Below, one piece after another: positions 8,856 through 18,517 of a stretch of 62,840 nt of DNA. Source of the DNA: Evansella vedderi (GTDB lineage: Bacteria; Bacillota; Bacilli; Bacillales; Salisediminibacteriaceae); the NCBI RefSeq assembly GCF_030813435.1, contig NZ_JAUSUG010000028.1, forward strand, positions 1 through 62,840, given 5' to 3'. A model generated the notes under the pieces. The model was given only the letters and a program-made list of their open reading frames with translations, did not search any database and was not told where the DNA came from. Position numbers and translations under genes: made by a program. Numbering within the stretch: position 1 is the first letter of the stretch; each line of letters opens with the position of its first letter.

Positions 8856-9902
8856 TTAGTCTGTCATCTTTTCTATAAGGGGGTGGTCAATCCCATGGGA
8901 TTGGATTTGTTTCTTCACATTGTGTATTTCATCTTGTTTTCCCCATTTAGTAAGGAGCCATAAATAGGAAATCCAACCATTTGTATTCTCGGGGTATTTT
9001 GTTAAAAGTTTTTTGAATCCTTCCTGAGCTTTCGTTTGATCGTCCATTAACCCGTAATTCCAAGAAAGCCCGTGTAATACTATGTCCTCCCTGCAGCCCA
9101 GGTCACGTAGTCTCTCATAGCAAAATAAAGAACAGGAAAATAAACCTCTTTCCTCAAATTCTACTGCTAAAGACAAAAGCAAGTCCTCTGAATCAAATTC
9201 ATGTACTGCTTTATACCAGGTTTCCATTGCCATGGTTTTATTCCCCGAATCCATATAGCATTTTCCTAACCAATAAAATGCCTCACCATCTCCCTCTCCT
9301 GATTCGATGACCTTTTCAAAATAGGGACGTGCTTCCTTAGGCATTTTAAGCAAAAGATAGCAGATGCCTAAATTATACACTACATCAGCATTAAATAGGA
9401 GTTTCTCTGCATTTTCAAAATAGGATATTGCCTGTTCAATATCATCATCGCGTGCCGCTTGCATCCCTAAAGCTAAAAGGGCAAAGTGCTTTTCTAATGT
9501 ATCGTCAGTTCGATGAATAACATTTAACAAATGCTCCTTTGCAAAATGATCCTCATCCAAGTATAAATAAGCATAACCTAAATATAAGTAAACCCTTGAA
9601 GGCTGTTCACTAAAATCCAATTCGTACTTTAACGCATCAACTGCCCTATCATAAAGACCTAAATGAAAATAGCTAACTCCCTGTAAACTTTCTCCTTTCT
9701 TTTTAAAAGATAATGGGGCAGAATCTACGAGCTTTTCCTTTACTTCATCCAAAAGTTCTAACTGCTCACTCCAAGTTTCAAGCATTTTTTGATTCTGATA
9801 AGATAATTGTTCAATCCAGTATTGTTTTTCTTCCTCTGTTAGCTCTTCTTTGTTTTCTAATAGCCATTTAGATATGGACTTCCATTTTTGTAAAGACAAC
9901 AA
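8856..9902 (-). CDS. Tetratricopeptide-repeat protein
   Basis: A 348-residue soluble protein made largely of TPR helices. Repeats with spacing close to 34 residues include the segments around VSYFHLGLYDRAVDAL, VYLYLGYAYLYLDED, VYNLGICYLLLKMP and AFYWLGKCYMDSGN. No enzymatic motif is visible, so it is likely a scaffold or assembly partner. The start is TTG with GGAGG 8 bases upstream. It lies between panD and dinG, which are adjacent in B. subtilis, so it is an insertion relative to that order. Different from the longer TPR protein YpiA at 26.5-27.8 kb. Confidence 0.75.
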   Translation of the reverse strand: MLSLQKWKSISKWLLENKEELTEEEKQYWIEQLSYQNQKMLETWSEQLELLDEVKEKLVDSAPLSFKKKGESLQGVSYFHLGLYDRAVDALKYELDFSEQPSRVYLYLGYAYLYLDEDHFAKEHLLNVIHRTDDTLEKHFALLALGMQAARDDDIEQAISYFENAEKLLFNADVVYNLGICYLLLKMPKEARPYFEKVIESGEGDGEAFYWLGKCYMDSGNKTMAMETWYKAVHEFDSEDLLLSLAVEFEERGLFSCSLFCYERLRDLGCREDIVLHGLSWNYGLMDDQTKAQEGFKKLLTKYPENTNGWISYLWLLTKWGKQDEIHNVKKQIQSHGIDHPLIEKMTD

Positions 9903-9984
9903 AAGAAAACCCTCCTTTACATCGACACCTATATACAGTGTTCCAATGAAAGAGGGATTGCTATACGAGGTAAAAGATCGAATT

Positions 9985-10368
9985 TTATCTTATCGTTGAG
10001 GCGGGTTCTGTGTTCATCATTTCAATGATCTCATTTTGATCATTTAATATGGCTACCTTTGGTTGATGATTGTAACTATCTTGTTCACTCACCCATTTAT
10101 AAGAGATAATAATGACTTTGTCTCCCGGTTGTACAAGTCTTGCGGCCGCTCCATTTAAACAAACTGTTTTGGAACCACGTGTTCCTTTAATAACATAGGT
10201 CTCTAGTCGGGCACCATTGTTATTATTCACCACTTGGACTTTTTCATTTTCCAAAATACCTACACTATCCATTAAATCTTCATCTATTGTTATACTTCCT
10301 ACATAATTTAAGTTTGCTTCTGTAACAGTGGCGCGGTGAAGCTTGCCACTCATCATTTCCCTATACAT
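9985..10368 (-). CDS. panD: Aspartate 1-decarboxylase
   Basis: Pyruvoyl enzyme that makes beta-alanine from aspartate for pantothenate and coenzyme A. The precursor is 127 residues, normal for the family. The self-cleavage site is Gly24-Ser25 in NYVGSITID; the new N-terminal serine becomes the pyruvoyl group. NGAAARL and the [10 protein letters not shown] strand also match. The frame runs 41 codons further upstream, but that part comes from a repeat element. The ATG at 10368 has AGGAG at correct spacing and begins the family-typical [18 protein letters not shown]. Third gene of panBCD, separated from panC by the repeat. Confidence 0.95.
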   Translation of the reverse strand: MYREMMSGKLHRATVTEANLNYVGSITIDEDLMDSVGILENEKVQVVNNNNGARLETYVIKGTRGSKTVCLNGAAARLVQPGDKVIIISYKWVSEQDSYNHQPKVAILNDQNEIIEMMNTEPASTIR

Positions 10369-10398
10369 GATACATCTCCTCTCCTGTTGTTTATACAT

Positions 10399-10483
10399 GA
10401 CTGTTTGCTTGGCTCCGCTGGAGTCGCCGCCTTTCGCTTCTCCAAGCTTTTTAAAAAAAGCAACAATAATTACGAAAACAGCC
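10399..10483 (+). repeat. Intergenic repeat family A, copy 2 (85 bp, between panC and panD)
   Basis: Left end GACTGTTTGC and right end CGAAAACAGCC form imperfect terminal inverted repeats. The interior has CGCTGGAGTCGCCGCC and CTTCTCCAAGCTTTT, shared with the copies near 29.0, 42.5 and 57.6 kb. It fills the panC-panD gap and makes the panD frame look falsely extended. Confidence 0.7.
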
Positions 10484-11332
10484 TTATACATTCACAATAA
10501 GGTTATCTATGAGTCTTACTTTTGAATATTTAACGGCTACAGCTATGATAAGTTCCCCCTGCAGGAAATTTAGTTCCTTGAGGGAAGGAAAACTTCTAAC
10601 TTCAGCGTAATCAATATAACCAGTGATATGCTGAGAGAGCTCTTCTTTAAGGCCCTCTTCTACATCGCTTACCTTCTTATACGTTCCGTTTAAGATTCGG
10701 TCTTTTATTTTTAATAATGATCGAAATATAATAGGTGCCTCCACCCGTTCTTTGGAAGTTAGGTTAACATTTCTAGAGCTTTTGGCTAATCCATCTGCTT
10801 CCCTAACGGTTGCTCCCCGGACTATTTCAATATCTAAATGATAATCATTTACTAATCGTTCAATTACTGCGACCTGCTGAGCATCCTTAAGGCCAAAGTA
10901 AGCTCGGTCTGGAGCAACAATTCCAAATAACTTCATTACGACAGTAGCGACACCGTCAAAATGTCCAGGTCGTTTTGCACCACATAATACATCTGTACCT
11001 TCATGAACTACCAAGGTAGCACTCATTTTTTTTGGATACATCTCTTTTACTGTTGGCATAAAAACGGCATCTACCCCGACTTTACTGGCTAAACTCAAAT
11101 CTCTCTCTTTATCCTTGGGATATCGATCAAAATCTTCCCCTTCACCAAACTGAAGTGGATTTACAAAAATACTTAAAATAACTAGGTCATTTTCATTTTT
11201 TGCTTGCTCCACCAAGGAGAGATGACCTTCATGAAGGTATCCCATCGTTGGAACAAACCCTATGGACATACCTGTTAGTTTCAGTTCTCTAATCCATTCT
11301 TTTAGTTCTTTAATTTCCGTAAATTTCTTCAT
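10484..11332 (-). CDS. panC: Pantothenate synthetase (pantoate--beta-alanine ligase)
   Basis: ATP-dependent condensation of pantoate with beta-alanine, the last step of pantothenate synthesis. At 282 residues it has the normal length. The nucleotidyltransferase-superfamily signatures are visible: [15 protein letters not shown] (HxGH at 34-37), the substrate-contact [12 protein letters not shown], and the KSSRN motif (in GLAKSSRNV) in place of KMSKS. GGAGG precedes the ATG. It follows panB by 5 bases, so the two are translated from one message. PanD is 115 bases downstream, across a repeat element. Confidence 0.96.
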   Translation of the reverse strand: MKKFTEIKELKEWIRELKLTGMSIGFVPTMGYLHEGHLSLVEQAKNENDLVILSIFVNPLQFGEGEDFDRYPKDKERDLSLASKVGVDAVFMPTVKEMYPKKMSATLVVHEGTDVLCGAKRPGHFDGVATVVMKLFGIVAPDRAYFGLKDAQQVAVIERLVNDYHLDIEIVRGATVREADGLAKSSRNVNLTSKERVEAPIIFRSLLKIKDRILNGTYKKVSDVEEGLKEELSQHITGYIDYAEVRSFPSLKELNFLQGELIIAVAVKYSKVRLIDNLIVNV

Positions 11333-11337
11333 CTTGG

Positions 11338-12174
11338 TTATTTTCCTCCGTACAGCTTTTGTTTTCCTTCCTGCTTAGCTTGGAAAACGTGCTTTTCTTC
11401 TGGAAATCTATTTTCCTTCACCTCTATTTGAAAACTTTGAATTGCTTCTTTAATCGTTGTAGATACGTCACTATAACGTTTTACAAACTTTGGAACGTGA
11501 CCTTGTGTAAAGCCTATTAAATCGTGGAATACCAGAACTTGACCATCTGTATATCTACCAGCACCAATACCAATAACAGGTGTGGAAATCGTATTCGAAA
11601 TTTCCTCCCCGAGTATTTCTGGTACGCATTCAATTACAAGCATACTAACTCCAATTTCCTCTGCTTTTTTTGCTTCCGCAATTAGTAAAGAGGCACTTTG
11701 CTCATCTTTCCCTTGTACCCCGTATCCTCCAAGAACACCAACAGATTGAGGGGTTAAACCTAAGTGAGCCACTACTGGAACACCTGCATCAATTAGCTTT
11801 TTGGCTGACTCTAAAACTTCCCCTCCCCCTTCCATTTTGACTGCATGTGCGCCGCCCTCTTGTATCAAGCGTTTTGCATGATGAAAGGTTTCTGTTAAGG
11901 AGGAATGATAAGTTAGGAACGGCATATCTGCAATAACAAAGGTATCCTTTGCTCCTCTTCTTACCGCTTTGGTGTGATGAATCATATCCTCTAGTGTTAC
12001 AGGAACAGTAGAATCGTATCCTAAAACAACCATACCTAATGAATCTCCAACTAAAATTGTGTCAATACCTGCATCCTCAGCTAGTTTAGCACTAGGTGCA
12101 TCATAGGCCGTTAACATTGAAATTCTTTCTCCGTTTTGTTTCATCTTCCGAAAATCAGACGTTGTTTTCACCAT
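11338..12174 (-). CDS. panB: 3-methyl-2-oxobutanoate hydroxymethyltransferase
   Basis: Transfers a hydroxymethyl group from methylenetetrahydrofolate to 2-oxoisovalerate, giving ketopantoate, the first committed step to pantothenate. The TIM-barrel protein is 278 residues. Mg and substrate signatures include [29 protein letters not shown] and the catalytic glutamate in VIECVPE. I use the ATG at 12174, with AAAGGGGAG upstream; the 30 extra in-frame codons before it read through AT-rich leader and do not match the family. First gene of panBCD. A minus-strand terminator lies about 90 bases upstream, so it probably has its own promoter. Confidence 0.95.
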   Translation of the reverse strand: MVKTTSDFRKMKQNGERISMLTAYDAPSAKLAEDAGIDTILVGDSLGMVVLGYDSTVPVTLEDMIHHTKAVRRGAKDTFVIADMPFLTYHSSLTETFHHAKRLIQEGGAHAVKMEGGGEVLESAKKLIDAGVPVVAHLGLTPQSVGVLGGYGVQGKDEQSASLLIAEAKKAEEIGVSMLVIECVPEILGEEISNTISTPVIGIGAGRYTDGQVLVFHDLIGFTQGHVPKFVKRYSDVSTTIKEAIQSFQIEVKENRFPEEKHVFQAKQEGKQKLYGGK

Positions 12175-12262
12175 TTTCTCCCCTTTCGTATTTACTGAGA
12201 AAAAGGGCAACAATTGGAGGAACGATAACTCTGACGGATTAAAGTAAAACTGTAGTTGTATC

Positions 12263-12294
12263 AAAAAAACCTTCTTCCAACTGGAAGAAGGTTT
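12263..12294 (-). terminator. Strong stem-loop with T-run between birA and panB
   Basis: AAACCTTCTTCC (12267-12278), loop AACT, GGAAGAAGGTTT (12283-12294): 12 perfect pairs. On the minus strand T residues run on at 12263-12269. It could end the birA transcript or act as an attenuator in a panB leader. I see no recognised riboswitch core next to it. Confidence 0.75.
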
Positions 12295-12388
12295 GTGTTC
12301 GCTCCTAAGAAAAGGGCATATTTATCCCTTTATCTGATGTCACACCCTCTGTCCCAGTCCGAGCCCTTCGGATCAAGGCAGAATTATC
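12295..12388 (-). other. Structured non-coding stretch upstream of the panB terminator
   Basis: On the minus strand this holds two further small hairpins: TCCGA/TCGGA around 12357-12371, and AAAGGG/CCCTTT around 12309-12332. They come before the strong stem-loop at 12267-12294. The order, hairpins followed by a terminator and then a gene, is what a cis-regulatory leader would show. I do not recognise a T-box or known riboswitch motif, and no ORF is convincing. Confidence 0.3.
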
Positions 12389-12551
12389 TAGCTATTTTCT
12401 AAAAGATTATTGTTTTTACAAAGATAAGTAAATCGCTCGAATTCGTTTCAGGCGTAATGTCACCGTCTTGATCCCACGGGCAACGCTGGAGTCGCCACCT
12501 TACACTCCTTCGAGTTATTTATAGAGTCAATAATCTATACGAAAAGAGCTA
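12389..12551 (+). repeat. Intergenic repeat family A, copy 3 (163 bp, between birA and panB)
   Basis: Left end TAGCTATTTTC and right end GAAAAGAGCTA form near-perfect terminal inverted repeats (10 of 11). The interior has TCGAATTCGTTTCAGGCG (also in copy 1), GTAATGTCACCGTC and CGCTGGAGTCGCCACC (also in the 29.0 kb copy). No coding capacity. Confidence 0.75.
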
Positions 12552-12648
12552 AATATTTTTCAATTGGCTATATAAATCTTTAACTAATGGTACAGTTCTT
12601 CTTGAGATACTGCCCAACAAAAGTATAACAGATTATATACGTAATGTG

Positions 12649-13617
12649 TCAATTTTTTGAAAGATCGATATCTGCTGAATAAATACGATGGAGTTTATTG
12701 TTATTATCCCTTAATAGTAAGACGCCTTCTTCATCGATACCTTCAGCTATTCCTTCAATGGATTCCTTTGGTGTACGGGCAATTATTTTTTTACCAATCG
12801 TAACTGCCCTTGCTTCCCATAAGGGTTTAAGAAATGAAAAGCCTTTCGTTAAATAGGTATCATACAACCATTGGAACTCATTTAAAATCTCAGCAATGAT
12901 AGCTGCCCTATGATAAATCTTTCCTGTCATAGCGGAAAGAGATGTGGCAACTCCCTTAACGTCTTCTGGAAAAGAGGTTTGATTAACATTTATGCCAATC
13001 CCAACGATAACTGAATTTACTCGATCGGGATCGGCTTGCATTTCTGTTAAGATTCCGGCTATCTTCTTCCCACATAGAAGTAAATCATTAGGCCACTTAA
13101 TGTCCACCTCTATATCCGTTGCCTTTTCAATTCCCCGTACCACTGCAATGGCAGTTACTAAGGTAATCTGCGGTGCTTCCCTAAGCTCTACTTCTGGCCG
13201 TAAAATCATGCTCATCCATATTCCCGTGTCAGGAGGAGAGTACCATGATCTACCTAACCTTCCTCGTCCCCCCGTTTGTTCATTGGCAACGACAACTGTC
13301 CCAGCTAGTGCACCTTCAGCGTCCAATTTATGAGCTGAAATTTGGGTAGATACAGCCGATTCCTCGTAATTAATATGTTGGAACATGGAGTCCCTAATTA
13401 AGCGGGATTCAATGGCATGGACGCTAACGACATCTGACTCCCCTTTTAACTGATAGCCTTTATTGGAAACAGCTAAAATCTCATAACCTTCTTTCCGAAG
13501 GGAATCAATATATTTCCAGACCATTGTACGACTACAAGATAATTCTTCACTGATCCTTTCCCCAGATAGAAAGTCATCCCTATGATCCCTTAATAATTGC
13601 AATACTTTCCCCTTCAT
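12649..13617 (-). CDS. birA: Bifunctional biotin--[acetyl-CoA carboxylase] ligase and biotin operon repressor
   Basis: Activates biotin to biotinyl-AMP, transfers it to the biotin carboxyl carrier protein, and represses biotin genes when biotinyl-AMP is bound. The 322-residue protein has an N-terminal winged helix (about 1-65, with SGERISEELSCSRTMVWKYI). The catalytic domain carries the biotin-AMP loop GGRGRLGRSW and the KWPNDLL motif, followed by a C-terminal SH3-like domain. The ATG overlaps the cca stop codon as ATGA, with GGAG upstream, so translation is coupled to cca. The order cca-birA-panB is conserved in Bacillus. Confidence 0.95.
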   Translation of the reverse strand: MKGKVLQLLRDHRDDFLSGERISEELSCSRTMVWKYIDSLRKEGYEILAVSNKGYQLKGESDVVSVHAIESRLIRDSMFQHINYEESAVSTQISAHKLDAEGALAGTVVVANEQTGGRGRLGRSWYSPPDTGIWMSMILRPEVELREAPQITLVTAIAVVRGIEKATDIEVDIKWPNDLLLCGKKIAGILTEMQADPDRVNSVIVGIGINVNQTSFPEDVKGVATSLSAMTGKIYHRAAIIAEILNEFQWLYDTYLTKGFSFLKPLWEARAVTIGKKIIARTPKESIEGIAEGIDEEGVLLLRDNNNKLHRIYSADIDLSKN

Positions 13618-14780
13618 TCCTTATGCTCCTTCGTTAACCAATGATATATTTCTTGTTTTTGATTTGGAAGATGATTTAAGACAATTGCCTTTTCGACCAG
13701 GGCTAAGGAGTTACCAACCCATTCCCCTTGTTTGTTCGGGTACCACTCCATGATATCCTTCCCAGACACAGCCATTTCTTTTTTGGATTTAATTGGTAGA
13801 CTATCAAATTGGCTGATCATTTCCTCCACTTTTAGTTTTCTACCTTGAAGGAGGGCCAACAGTTTTTCAGCAGATGTAATACGTACTTTCCCTAATTGAT
13901 ATAAAGCGAAGTTCGTCCATTCCTTTCTCAGACTAAGATGAACAAAGTAAATAATTGTAAGAATATCTTTTTTTAATTGTCTAGGAAGTTTATAGTGATT
14001 CACTGCTCTCTGTGACTCCTCAGGAAATTGAGAGAATGAAAGCATACTCCACAGTTCCATTATTCCACTAATAGAAAAAGTGTCTTCCATAGCCTTTAGC
14101 TTATTTTGAAATAAGTCTCTATTTGGGAATATATAAGGTAATTCTCTTATTACTTTACAATCTAATAAAAATTGAATATCCCTCTTTCTTAAAATCACAT
14201 TAGCTATTTTTTCCAGTTCATTCGCAATACGCTCCACTGCCGGTTGGCAAATTAGAGGGGCATATTCTTTCATCCACTCTTTTGTGGACTTTTCTAGGGA
14301 AAAACTTAGCTGCAGTGAAAAACGTACCCCCCTCAACAAACGAAGGGGGTCTTCCTTAAAGGGGGCTGGACTGTTTGTAACTACTTGAAGCTGTCTATTC
14401 TTAATCGCTTCTTGGCCATGGAAGGGGTCAATAAGATCCCCATTTATATTCATCGCCATTGCATTGCAGGTAAAATCTCGCATGGCTAAATCACTATGCA
14501 AGGTAGGCAGTTTGCTTCTATCCCTATTTCTATACTGAGTAACCTCTATAGATTTCCCCTCAATTGGTATGATGATTGTACCATGTTGCACACCAACATC
14601 CACTGTTCTAGGAAAAATCCTTTGAAGGTCTTCTACGGAAGCATTTGTACAAATATCCACGTCTCTTATTGAACGTTTCATTAACTTATCACGGACAGCC
14701 CCACCTACAATATAGGCCTCATATTGATTATCCTGCAGTTTACGAAGAACAGTTTTGGCTGATTCTTCCCAGGTTAGCAT
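13614..14780 (-). CDS. cca: CCA tRNA nucleotidyltransferase
   Basis: Adds or repairs the 3'-CCA end of tRNAs without a nucleic acid template. The class II polymerase-beta-like head (about 1-150) shows [11 protein letters not shown], the catalytic DVDI carboxylates and the RDFTCNAMA motif. [12 protein letters not shown] marks the neck, followed by a helical body and tail. At 388 residues it is typical for Bacilli. The start overlaps the end of bshA by 7 bases, and the stop overlaps birA by 4, so it is embedded in a tightly coupled operon. Confidence 0.95.
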   Translation of the reverse strand: MLTWEESAKTVLRKLQDNQYEAYIVGGAVRDKLMKRSIRDVDICTNASVEDLQRIFPRTVDVGVQHGTIIIPIEGKSIEVTQYRNRDRSKLPTLHSDLAMRDFTCNAMAMNINGDLIDPFHGQEAIKNRQLQVVTNSPAPFKEDPLRLLRGVRFSLQLSFSLEKSTKEWMKEYAPLICQPAVERIANELEKIANVILRKRDIQFLLDCKVIRELPYIFPNRDLFQNKLKAMEDTFSISGIMELWSMLSFSQFPEESQRAVNHYKLPRQLKKDILTIIYFVHLSLRKEWTNFALYQLGKVRITSAEKLLALLQGRKLKVEEMISQFDSLPIKSKKEMAVSGKDIMEWYPNKQGEWVGNSLALVEKAIVLNHLPNQKQEIYHWLTKEHKE

Positions 14781-15919
14781 TGTGTTTCACCAATTTTGTT
14801 TATAGCTTTTTCATATACCTCTTCATATTGACCCACTACTCTATCACGGTGAAATTCATAGTTGACTTTTTTGACAGCATTTTCCCCAAATTCCCTTTGA
14901 AGTTCATCTTTCGTTAATATTTCAATTGCTGCTGCTGCAATTTTCTCTATATCCCCAAGGGGACATATAAAACCATTTTTCCCATCATCTATTACTTCAG
15001 GTATCCCACCTATATTAGTACCTATTGCAGGGACTCCGCATGCCATTGCTTCTAATATGACAAGACCAAAGCTCTCTTTTTCAGAAAGGAGAAGCTTTAG
15101 GTCACTCATGGAGAGAAGCTCTGCTACCCGTTTCTGATTTCCTAAAAATCTAACTTTGTCCTCTAACCCTAAGCGCCTCACTAATTGAGTTACTACAGGG
15201 AGTTCAGGCCCTTCACCTATTAAGAGGAGAACGGAGTCCACTTGTTGTTGAATGAGATGAAAAGCTTGTACTACATCAGGAACTCGCTTTACCTTTCGAA
15301 AGTTAGAAACATGTACAAGTACCTTTTGTTCTTTGTTTATGCCGTAGTCCTCTTTTAGCGCCACTGTATTTCTCGGAAAATATGTACGATGATCCACAAA
15401 GTTATAAATGGTTTCAATTTGTTTCTGTGTGTGAAGAAGCTCACCAGTTTGCCTCACTAAATCATTAGAAACTGCCGTAACTACATCGGAACGCTCAATT
15501 CCAAAACGAATCATATCTGACAAGGATGGATCATAACCCAATACAGTTATATCTGTCCCATGCAAAGTAGTAACTACCTTTAAATGATCCCCCACCATCT
15601 CTTTAGCTAAAAAAGCACTGATCGCGTGTGGAATCGCATAGTGGACATGTAAAATATCAAGGGATTCTCTCTTTGCAATTTCTGCCATTTTACTAGCTAG
15701 TGCAATATCATAAGGGGGGTACCGAAATACAGAATATTGGTTTACCTCCACTTCATGATAATAAATATTTGCTTTACAACCATCTAAACGGAAAGGAACA
15801 CTTGATGTAATAAAATGTACTTGGTGCCCCTTTTCAGCCAATGCCTTTCCTAATTCAGTTGCTACTACACCAGACCCCCCAACAGTAGGGTAGCAGGTAA
15901 TTCCTATTTTATATGTCAT
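14774..15919 (-). CDS. bshA: N-acetyl-alpha-D-glucosaminyl L-malate synthase (bacillithiol step 1)
   Basis: A GT4-family glycosyltransferase that joins UDP-GlcNAc and L-malate in bacillithiol synthesis. It is 381 residues and has the GT-B features: the N-terminal glycine loop [16 protein letters not shown], the central VHYAIPH with the HGTD segment, and the C-terminal [23 protein letters not shown] with the EX7E glutamates. The ATG follows the bshB1 stop with a 4-base overlap, placing the first two bacillithiol enzymes in one transcript, as in B. subtilis. Family and neighbour evidence agree. Confidence 0.95.
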   Translation of the reverse strand: MTYKIGITCYPTVGGSGVVATELGKALAEKGHQVHFITSSVPFRLDGCKANIYYHEVEVNQYSVFRYPPYDIALASKMAEIAKRESLDILHVHYAIPHAISAFLAKEMVGDHLKVVTTLHGTDITVLGYDPSLSDMIRFGIERSDVVTAVSNDLVRQTGELLHTQKQIETIYNFVDHRTYFPRNTVALKEDYGINKEQKVLVHVSNFRKVKRVPDVVQAFHLIQQQVDSVLLLIGEGPELPVVTQLVRRLGLEDKVRFLGNQKRVAELLSMSDLKLLLSEKESFGLVILEAMACGVPAIGTNIGGIPEVIDDGKNGFICPLGDIEKIAAAAIEILTKDELQREFGENAVKKVNYEFHRDRVVGQYEEVYEKAINKIGETQC

Positions 15920-16629
15920 TCTGTTTCTCCTAATAATGAGATTATTAATGGTTTATCTGAGCGGAACCCTTCACCAAAGGTAACACCTACTTCATTTCCC
16001 AGAATACTCTCACGGCCTTCCAGTCTCTGAAGATAACCGTTATTTAGGGGGGTGTTTACTCCCCCTTTTTTAAGATTAAATTGGCTTTTGAAACAAGCTA
16101 AAGCTTCTAGCTTTCTATCCATATACTTTGAAATATCAACTACAAAATGGGGATCTATCATCCCATTTATTTGATAGTAATAGAGGGCTTCTGGTCTGTA
16201 AGCCTCCCCCACTGCTTCTGGTAAAAATCGTTTAATGCCAGCTGAAAAGACCGCTTCCTTCACTATTTCATGACAATGTCCATGGTCTGGATGTCGATCT
16301 TTATAATATGGAGCAAAAACAAGCTTCGGGCGAATTTGTCGAATAGCCCTAACTAACGATTCTATACATTTGTCTTTGTAAGAAAGAAGTTGGCGGTCCG
16401 GATAGGACCATTGAATCCTTTTGGCAACTTTCAAGATTTTAGCTGCCTTCTCTGCCTCCAGTTGTCTCTCTTCAACCGTACCATTTGAAGAGAGCTCAGC
16501 CTTTGTTAGATTAATGATCCCTGTTTGATATCCTGCATCACCATATTTAGCCAGAGTCCCACCCATCCCTATTTCAACATCATCAGGATGAGCTCCTATA
16601 GCAAGGATATCTAACCTTCCGTCTGTCAT
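15916..16629 (-). CDS. bshB1: Bacillithiol biosynthesis deacetylase BshB1
   Basis: Zinc-dependent LmbE/PIG-L-family hydrolase that removes the acetyl group from GlcNAc-malate, the second bacillithiol step. It is 237 residues. The metal-binding motif [15 protein letters not shown] (HPDD) is at about 12-26, and the distal histidine motif [11 protein letters not shown] is at about 110-120. It overlaps mgsA upstream and bshA downstream by 4 bases each. The order mgsA-bshB1-bshA is conserved. Confidence 0.95.
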   Translation of the reverse strand: MTDGRLDILAIGAHPDDVEIGMGGTLAKYGDAGYQTGIINLTKAELSSNGTVEERQLEAEKAAKILKVAKRIQWSYPDRQLLSYKDKCIESLVRAIRQIRPKLVFAPYYKDRHPDHGHCHEIVKEAVFSAGIKRFLPEAVGEAYRPEALYYYQINGMIDPHFVVDISKYMDRKLEALACFKSQFNLKKGGVNTPLNNGYLQRLEGRESILGNEVGVTFGEGFRSDKPLIISLLGETE

Positions 16630-17051
16630 GAACGACTCTTCCCTTCTGCTTCCTTACCCTTCACAATTTCTCTCCATTGAAAGTCACCACGTTGGAGTCC
16701 TTTTAAAAGTATTTCCGCTGTTGCCATGTTAGTAGCTAATGGAATACTATAAACATCACATAAACGAATTAACGCTGAAATATCCGGTTCATGAGGCTGA
16801 GCCGTCAGTGGGTCTTTAAAAAAGATGACACAATCCATATTGTTTTCAGCAATCTTAGCACCTATTTGCTGATCTCCGCCTAATGGACCTGATTGAAATC
16901 GGTGTACCTTTAATGAAGTAGCATCCATTATACGCTGTCCCGTTGTCCCTGTAGTAAAAAGGGTGTGCTCTTGTAATACTTTTTCATAAGCTGTTACAAA
17001 TTGTACCATATCGTCTTTCTTCTTATCGTGTGCAATGAATGCAATATTCAA
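16626..17051 (-). CDS. mgsA: Methylglyoxal synthase
   Basis: Converts dihydroxyacetone phosphate to methylglyoxal and phosphate, a bypass of lower glycolysis. At 141 residues it is normal length. Signatures include AFIAHDKKK at the N-terminus, the phosphate-binding TTGTTG segment, [10 protein letters not shown] and the catalytic aspartate in [14 protein letters not shown]. The start is TTG at 17051 with AGGAGGAG upstream; no better ATG exists. Co-transcribed with bshB1, which is compatible with bacillithiol-dependent detoxification of methylglyoxal. Confidence 0.95.
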   Translation of the reverse strand: MNIAFIAHDKKKDDMVQFVTAYEKVLQEHTLFTTGTTGQRIMDATSLKVHRFQSGPLGGDQQIGAKIAENNMDCVIFFKDPLTAQPHEPDISALIRLCDVYSIPLATNMATAEILLKGLQRGDFQWREIVKGKEAEGKSRS

Positions 17052-17223
17052 ATCTAACTCCTCCTAGCGCCCTCTGGCTAAATATAATTTTTGGGAAGTC
17101 TACCCTGAAAATATGAAATCCGTGTTGTCGTCCGCGTGTAACGGATTCGAGAGACAATGTACAATTTTCATTCTCCATGGCGGGAAATTATCCAAGCACA
17201 ATACATTTTCCTTAAAACTGAAT

Positions 17224-18018
17224 TTATTCTATGATGTGTTCTAAGCCATAAACAAGTATATCTAGTTTCATAACTGTTTCACAGGCTAGTTTGACTCCTG
17301 GCATAAAGGAAGCTCGATTTAAAGAGTCATGACGGATTTTTAACGTTTGGCCTTCTCCTCCGAAAATAACCTCCTGATGGGCTACAAGACCCGGGAGTCG
17401 GATACTATGTATTCGAAGTCCTTCGTGATCTGCTCCCCTTGCACCAGCCATTTGCTCTGTTTCATTAGGGTGTCCCTGCTTCATCTCCTCCCGTACTTCT
17501 GATATCATTTTTGCCGTTTTAACAGCAGTTCCTGAAGGAGCGTCTAGTTTTCTATCATGATGCTGTTCGATTATTTCCACATTAGGCATGTACCTTGCTG
17601 CCATTTGGGAAAACTTCATCATTAAAATAGCCCCAATGGCAAAATTCGGTGCAATAATAGCCCCTAACTGCTTCTCTTGAGCAATTTGTGATAATTCTTC
17701 CACATCTTCATCCGTAAATCCTGTTGTACCAACCACTGGTCGAACACCATATTCAAACGCAGTCAGCATATGTTTTTTCCCAACCTCTGGAGTTGTTAAA
17801 TCAATGAGTACATCACAAGGATGATTTTCAAAGCACTGTGTCATATTATCATACACAGGGATATCTAATTGCTCCATTGTTGGTATTTCATTCATTTTAA
17901 CACCATTATATCTGTGATCGACAACAGCCACCAGCTCAAAGCTCTCTTCCCCTGTAGCCATTTTGACTGCTTCCTTCCCCATATTCCCTCTTGGCCCTGC
18001 AATAACAATCTTAATCAT
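17224..18018 (-). CDS. dapB: 4-hydroxy-tetrahydrodipicolinate reductase
   Basis: NAD(P)H-dependent reductase in diaminopimelate and lysine synthesis, so it serves peptidoglycan and spore dipicolinate. The 264-residue protein begins with the Rossmann loop [13 protein letters not shown]. It carries the family motif [18 protein letters not shown] (catalytic histidines and lysine at about 151-168) and the GTTG motif. Only 1 base separates its ATG from the ypjD stop. About 170 bases with no gene follow before mgsA; that gap contains one small hairpin (ATCCGT/ACGGAT near 17120-17150) and no terminator-like T-run. Confidence 0.96.
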   Translation of the reverse strand: MIKIVIAGPRGNMGKEAVKMATGEESFELVAVVDHRYNGVKMNEIPTMEQLDIPVYDNMTQCFENHPCDVLIDLTTPEVGKKHMLTAFEYGVRPVVGTTGFTDEDVEELSQIAQEKQLGAIIAPNFAIGAILMMKFSQMAARYMPNVEIIEQHHDRKLDAPSGTAVKTAKMISEVREEMKQGHPNETEQMAGARGADHEGLRIHSIRLPGLVAHQEVIFGGEGQTLKIRHDSLNRASFMPGVKLACETVMKLDILVYGLEHIIE

Positions 18019-18019
18019 T

Positions 18020-18361
18020 TTACTCTTCTCCTTTTGTATCTATTTTTGTCCAGCGATCTTTATCCCGAGTTCTGAATTTTTCCATAACTAAATCAAAGGC
18101 TTTGTCCATATCAACATCTAATGAATTTGCTAAACAAATAAGAACAAAAAATAAATCTCCAATTTCTTGATCTATTGTTTTTTCCCCTTCTGTTTCTTTT
18201 TTGGGCTTCTCTCCATAAAAGTGGTTTATTTCTCTTGCTAACTCACCCATTTCCTCCGTGAGCCGTGCCATCATGGCCAATGGACTGAAATACCCCTCTT
18301 TAAATTGACTTATGTATAGATCCACTTCTTTCTGTGCATCTTGAATTGTTTTGTTGTCCAC
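18020..18361 (-). CDS. ypjD: MazG-like nucleotide pyrophosphohydrolase
   Basis: A 113-residue all-alpha NTP pyrophosphatase of the MazG superfamily, probably a house-cleaning enzyme for non-canonical nucleotides. The divalent-metal glutamates appear in [12 protein letters not shown] (EExxE), and the second pair in [11 protein letters not shown] (ExxD). The start is GTG at 18361. It lies upstream of dapB in the same order as in B. subtilis, and its 5' region is divergent from ypjC. Confidence 0.85.
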   Translation of the reverse strand: MDNKTIQDAQKEVDLYISQFKEGYFSPLAMMARLTEEMGELAREINHFYGEKPKKETEGEKTIDQEIGDLFFVLICLANSLDVDMDKAFDLVMEKFRTRDKDRWTKIDTKGEE

Positions 18362-18454
18362 CTTCCCTTACCCTCGCTTTCAGAAAAAAAGAATATGTAC
18401 ATGTTCATGTTAGCGAAAACAACGTCATTTGACAAATATTAAAAACGGTTAGGT

Positions 18455-18483
18455 TTGAATGGGGGGTGTTATTCCTTTATAAT
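18455..18483 (+). promoter_or_regulatory. Sigma-A-like promoter for ypjC
   Basis: TTGAAT at 18455-18460, a 17-base spacer, and a perfect TATAAT at 18478-18483. The predicted start point is about 28 bases before the ypjC ATG. Confidence 0.7.
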
Positions 18484-18517
18484 AAACCCGGTAATAGCAA
18501 TCAGGGGAGGTGTTAAA

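Noticed and set aside
10369-10491. Upstream extension of panD by 41 codons
   Set aside because: The added residues come from a dispersed repeat. The internal ATG has a good ribosome site and the known PanD N-terminus.
12340-12400. T-box riboswitch before panB
   Set aside because: The T-box core motifs (AGGGUGGNACCGCG-type antiterminator bulge) are not present. GGGTGTGACATC resembles it only superficially, and panB is not a usual T-box target.
17052-17223. Possible additional copy of repeat family A between mgsA and dapB
   Set aside because: Only short words with weak similarity were seen (a small ATCCGT/ACGGAT hairpin). None of the shared modules or ends of the family is present.
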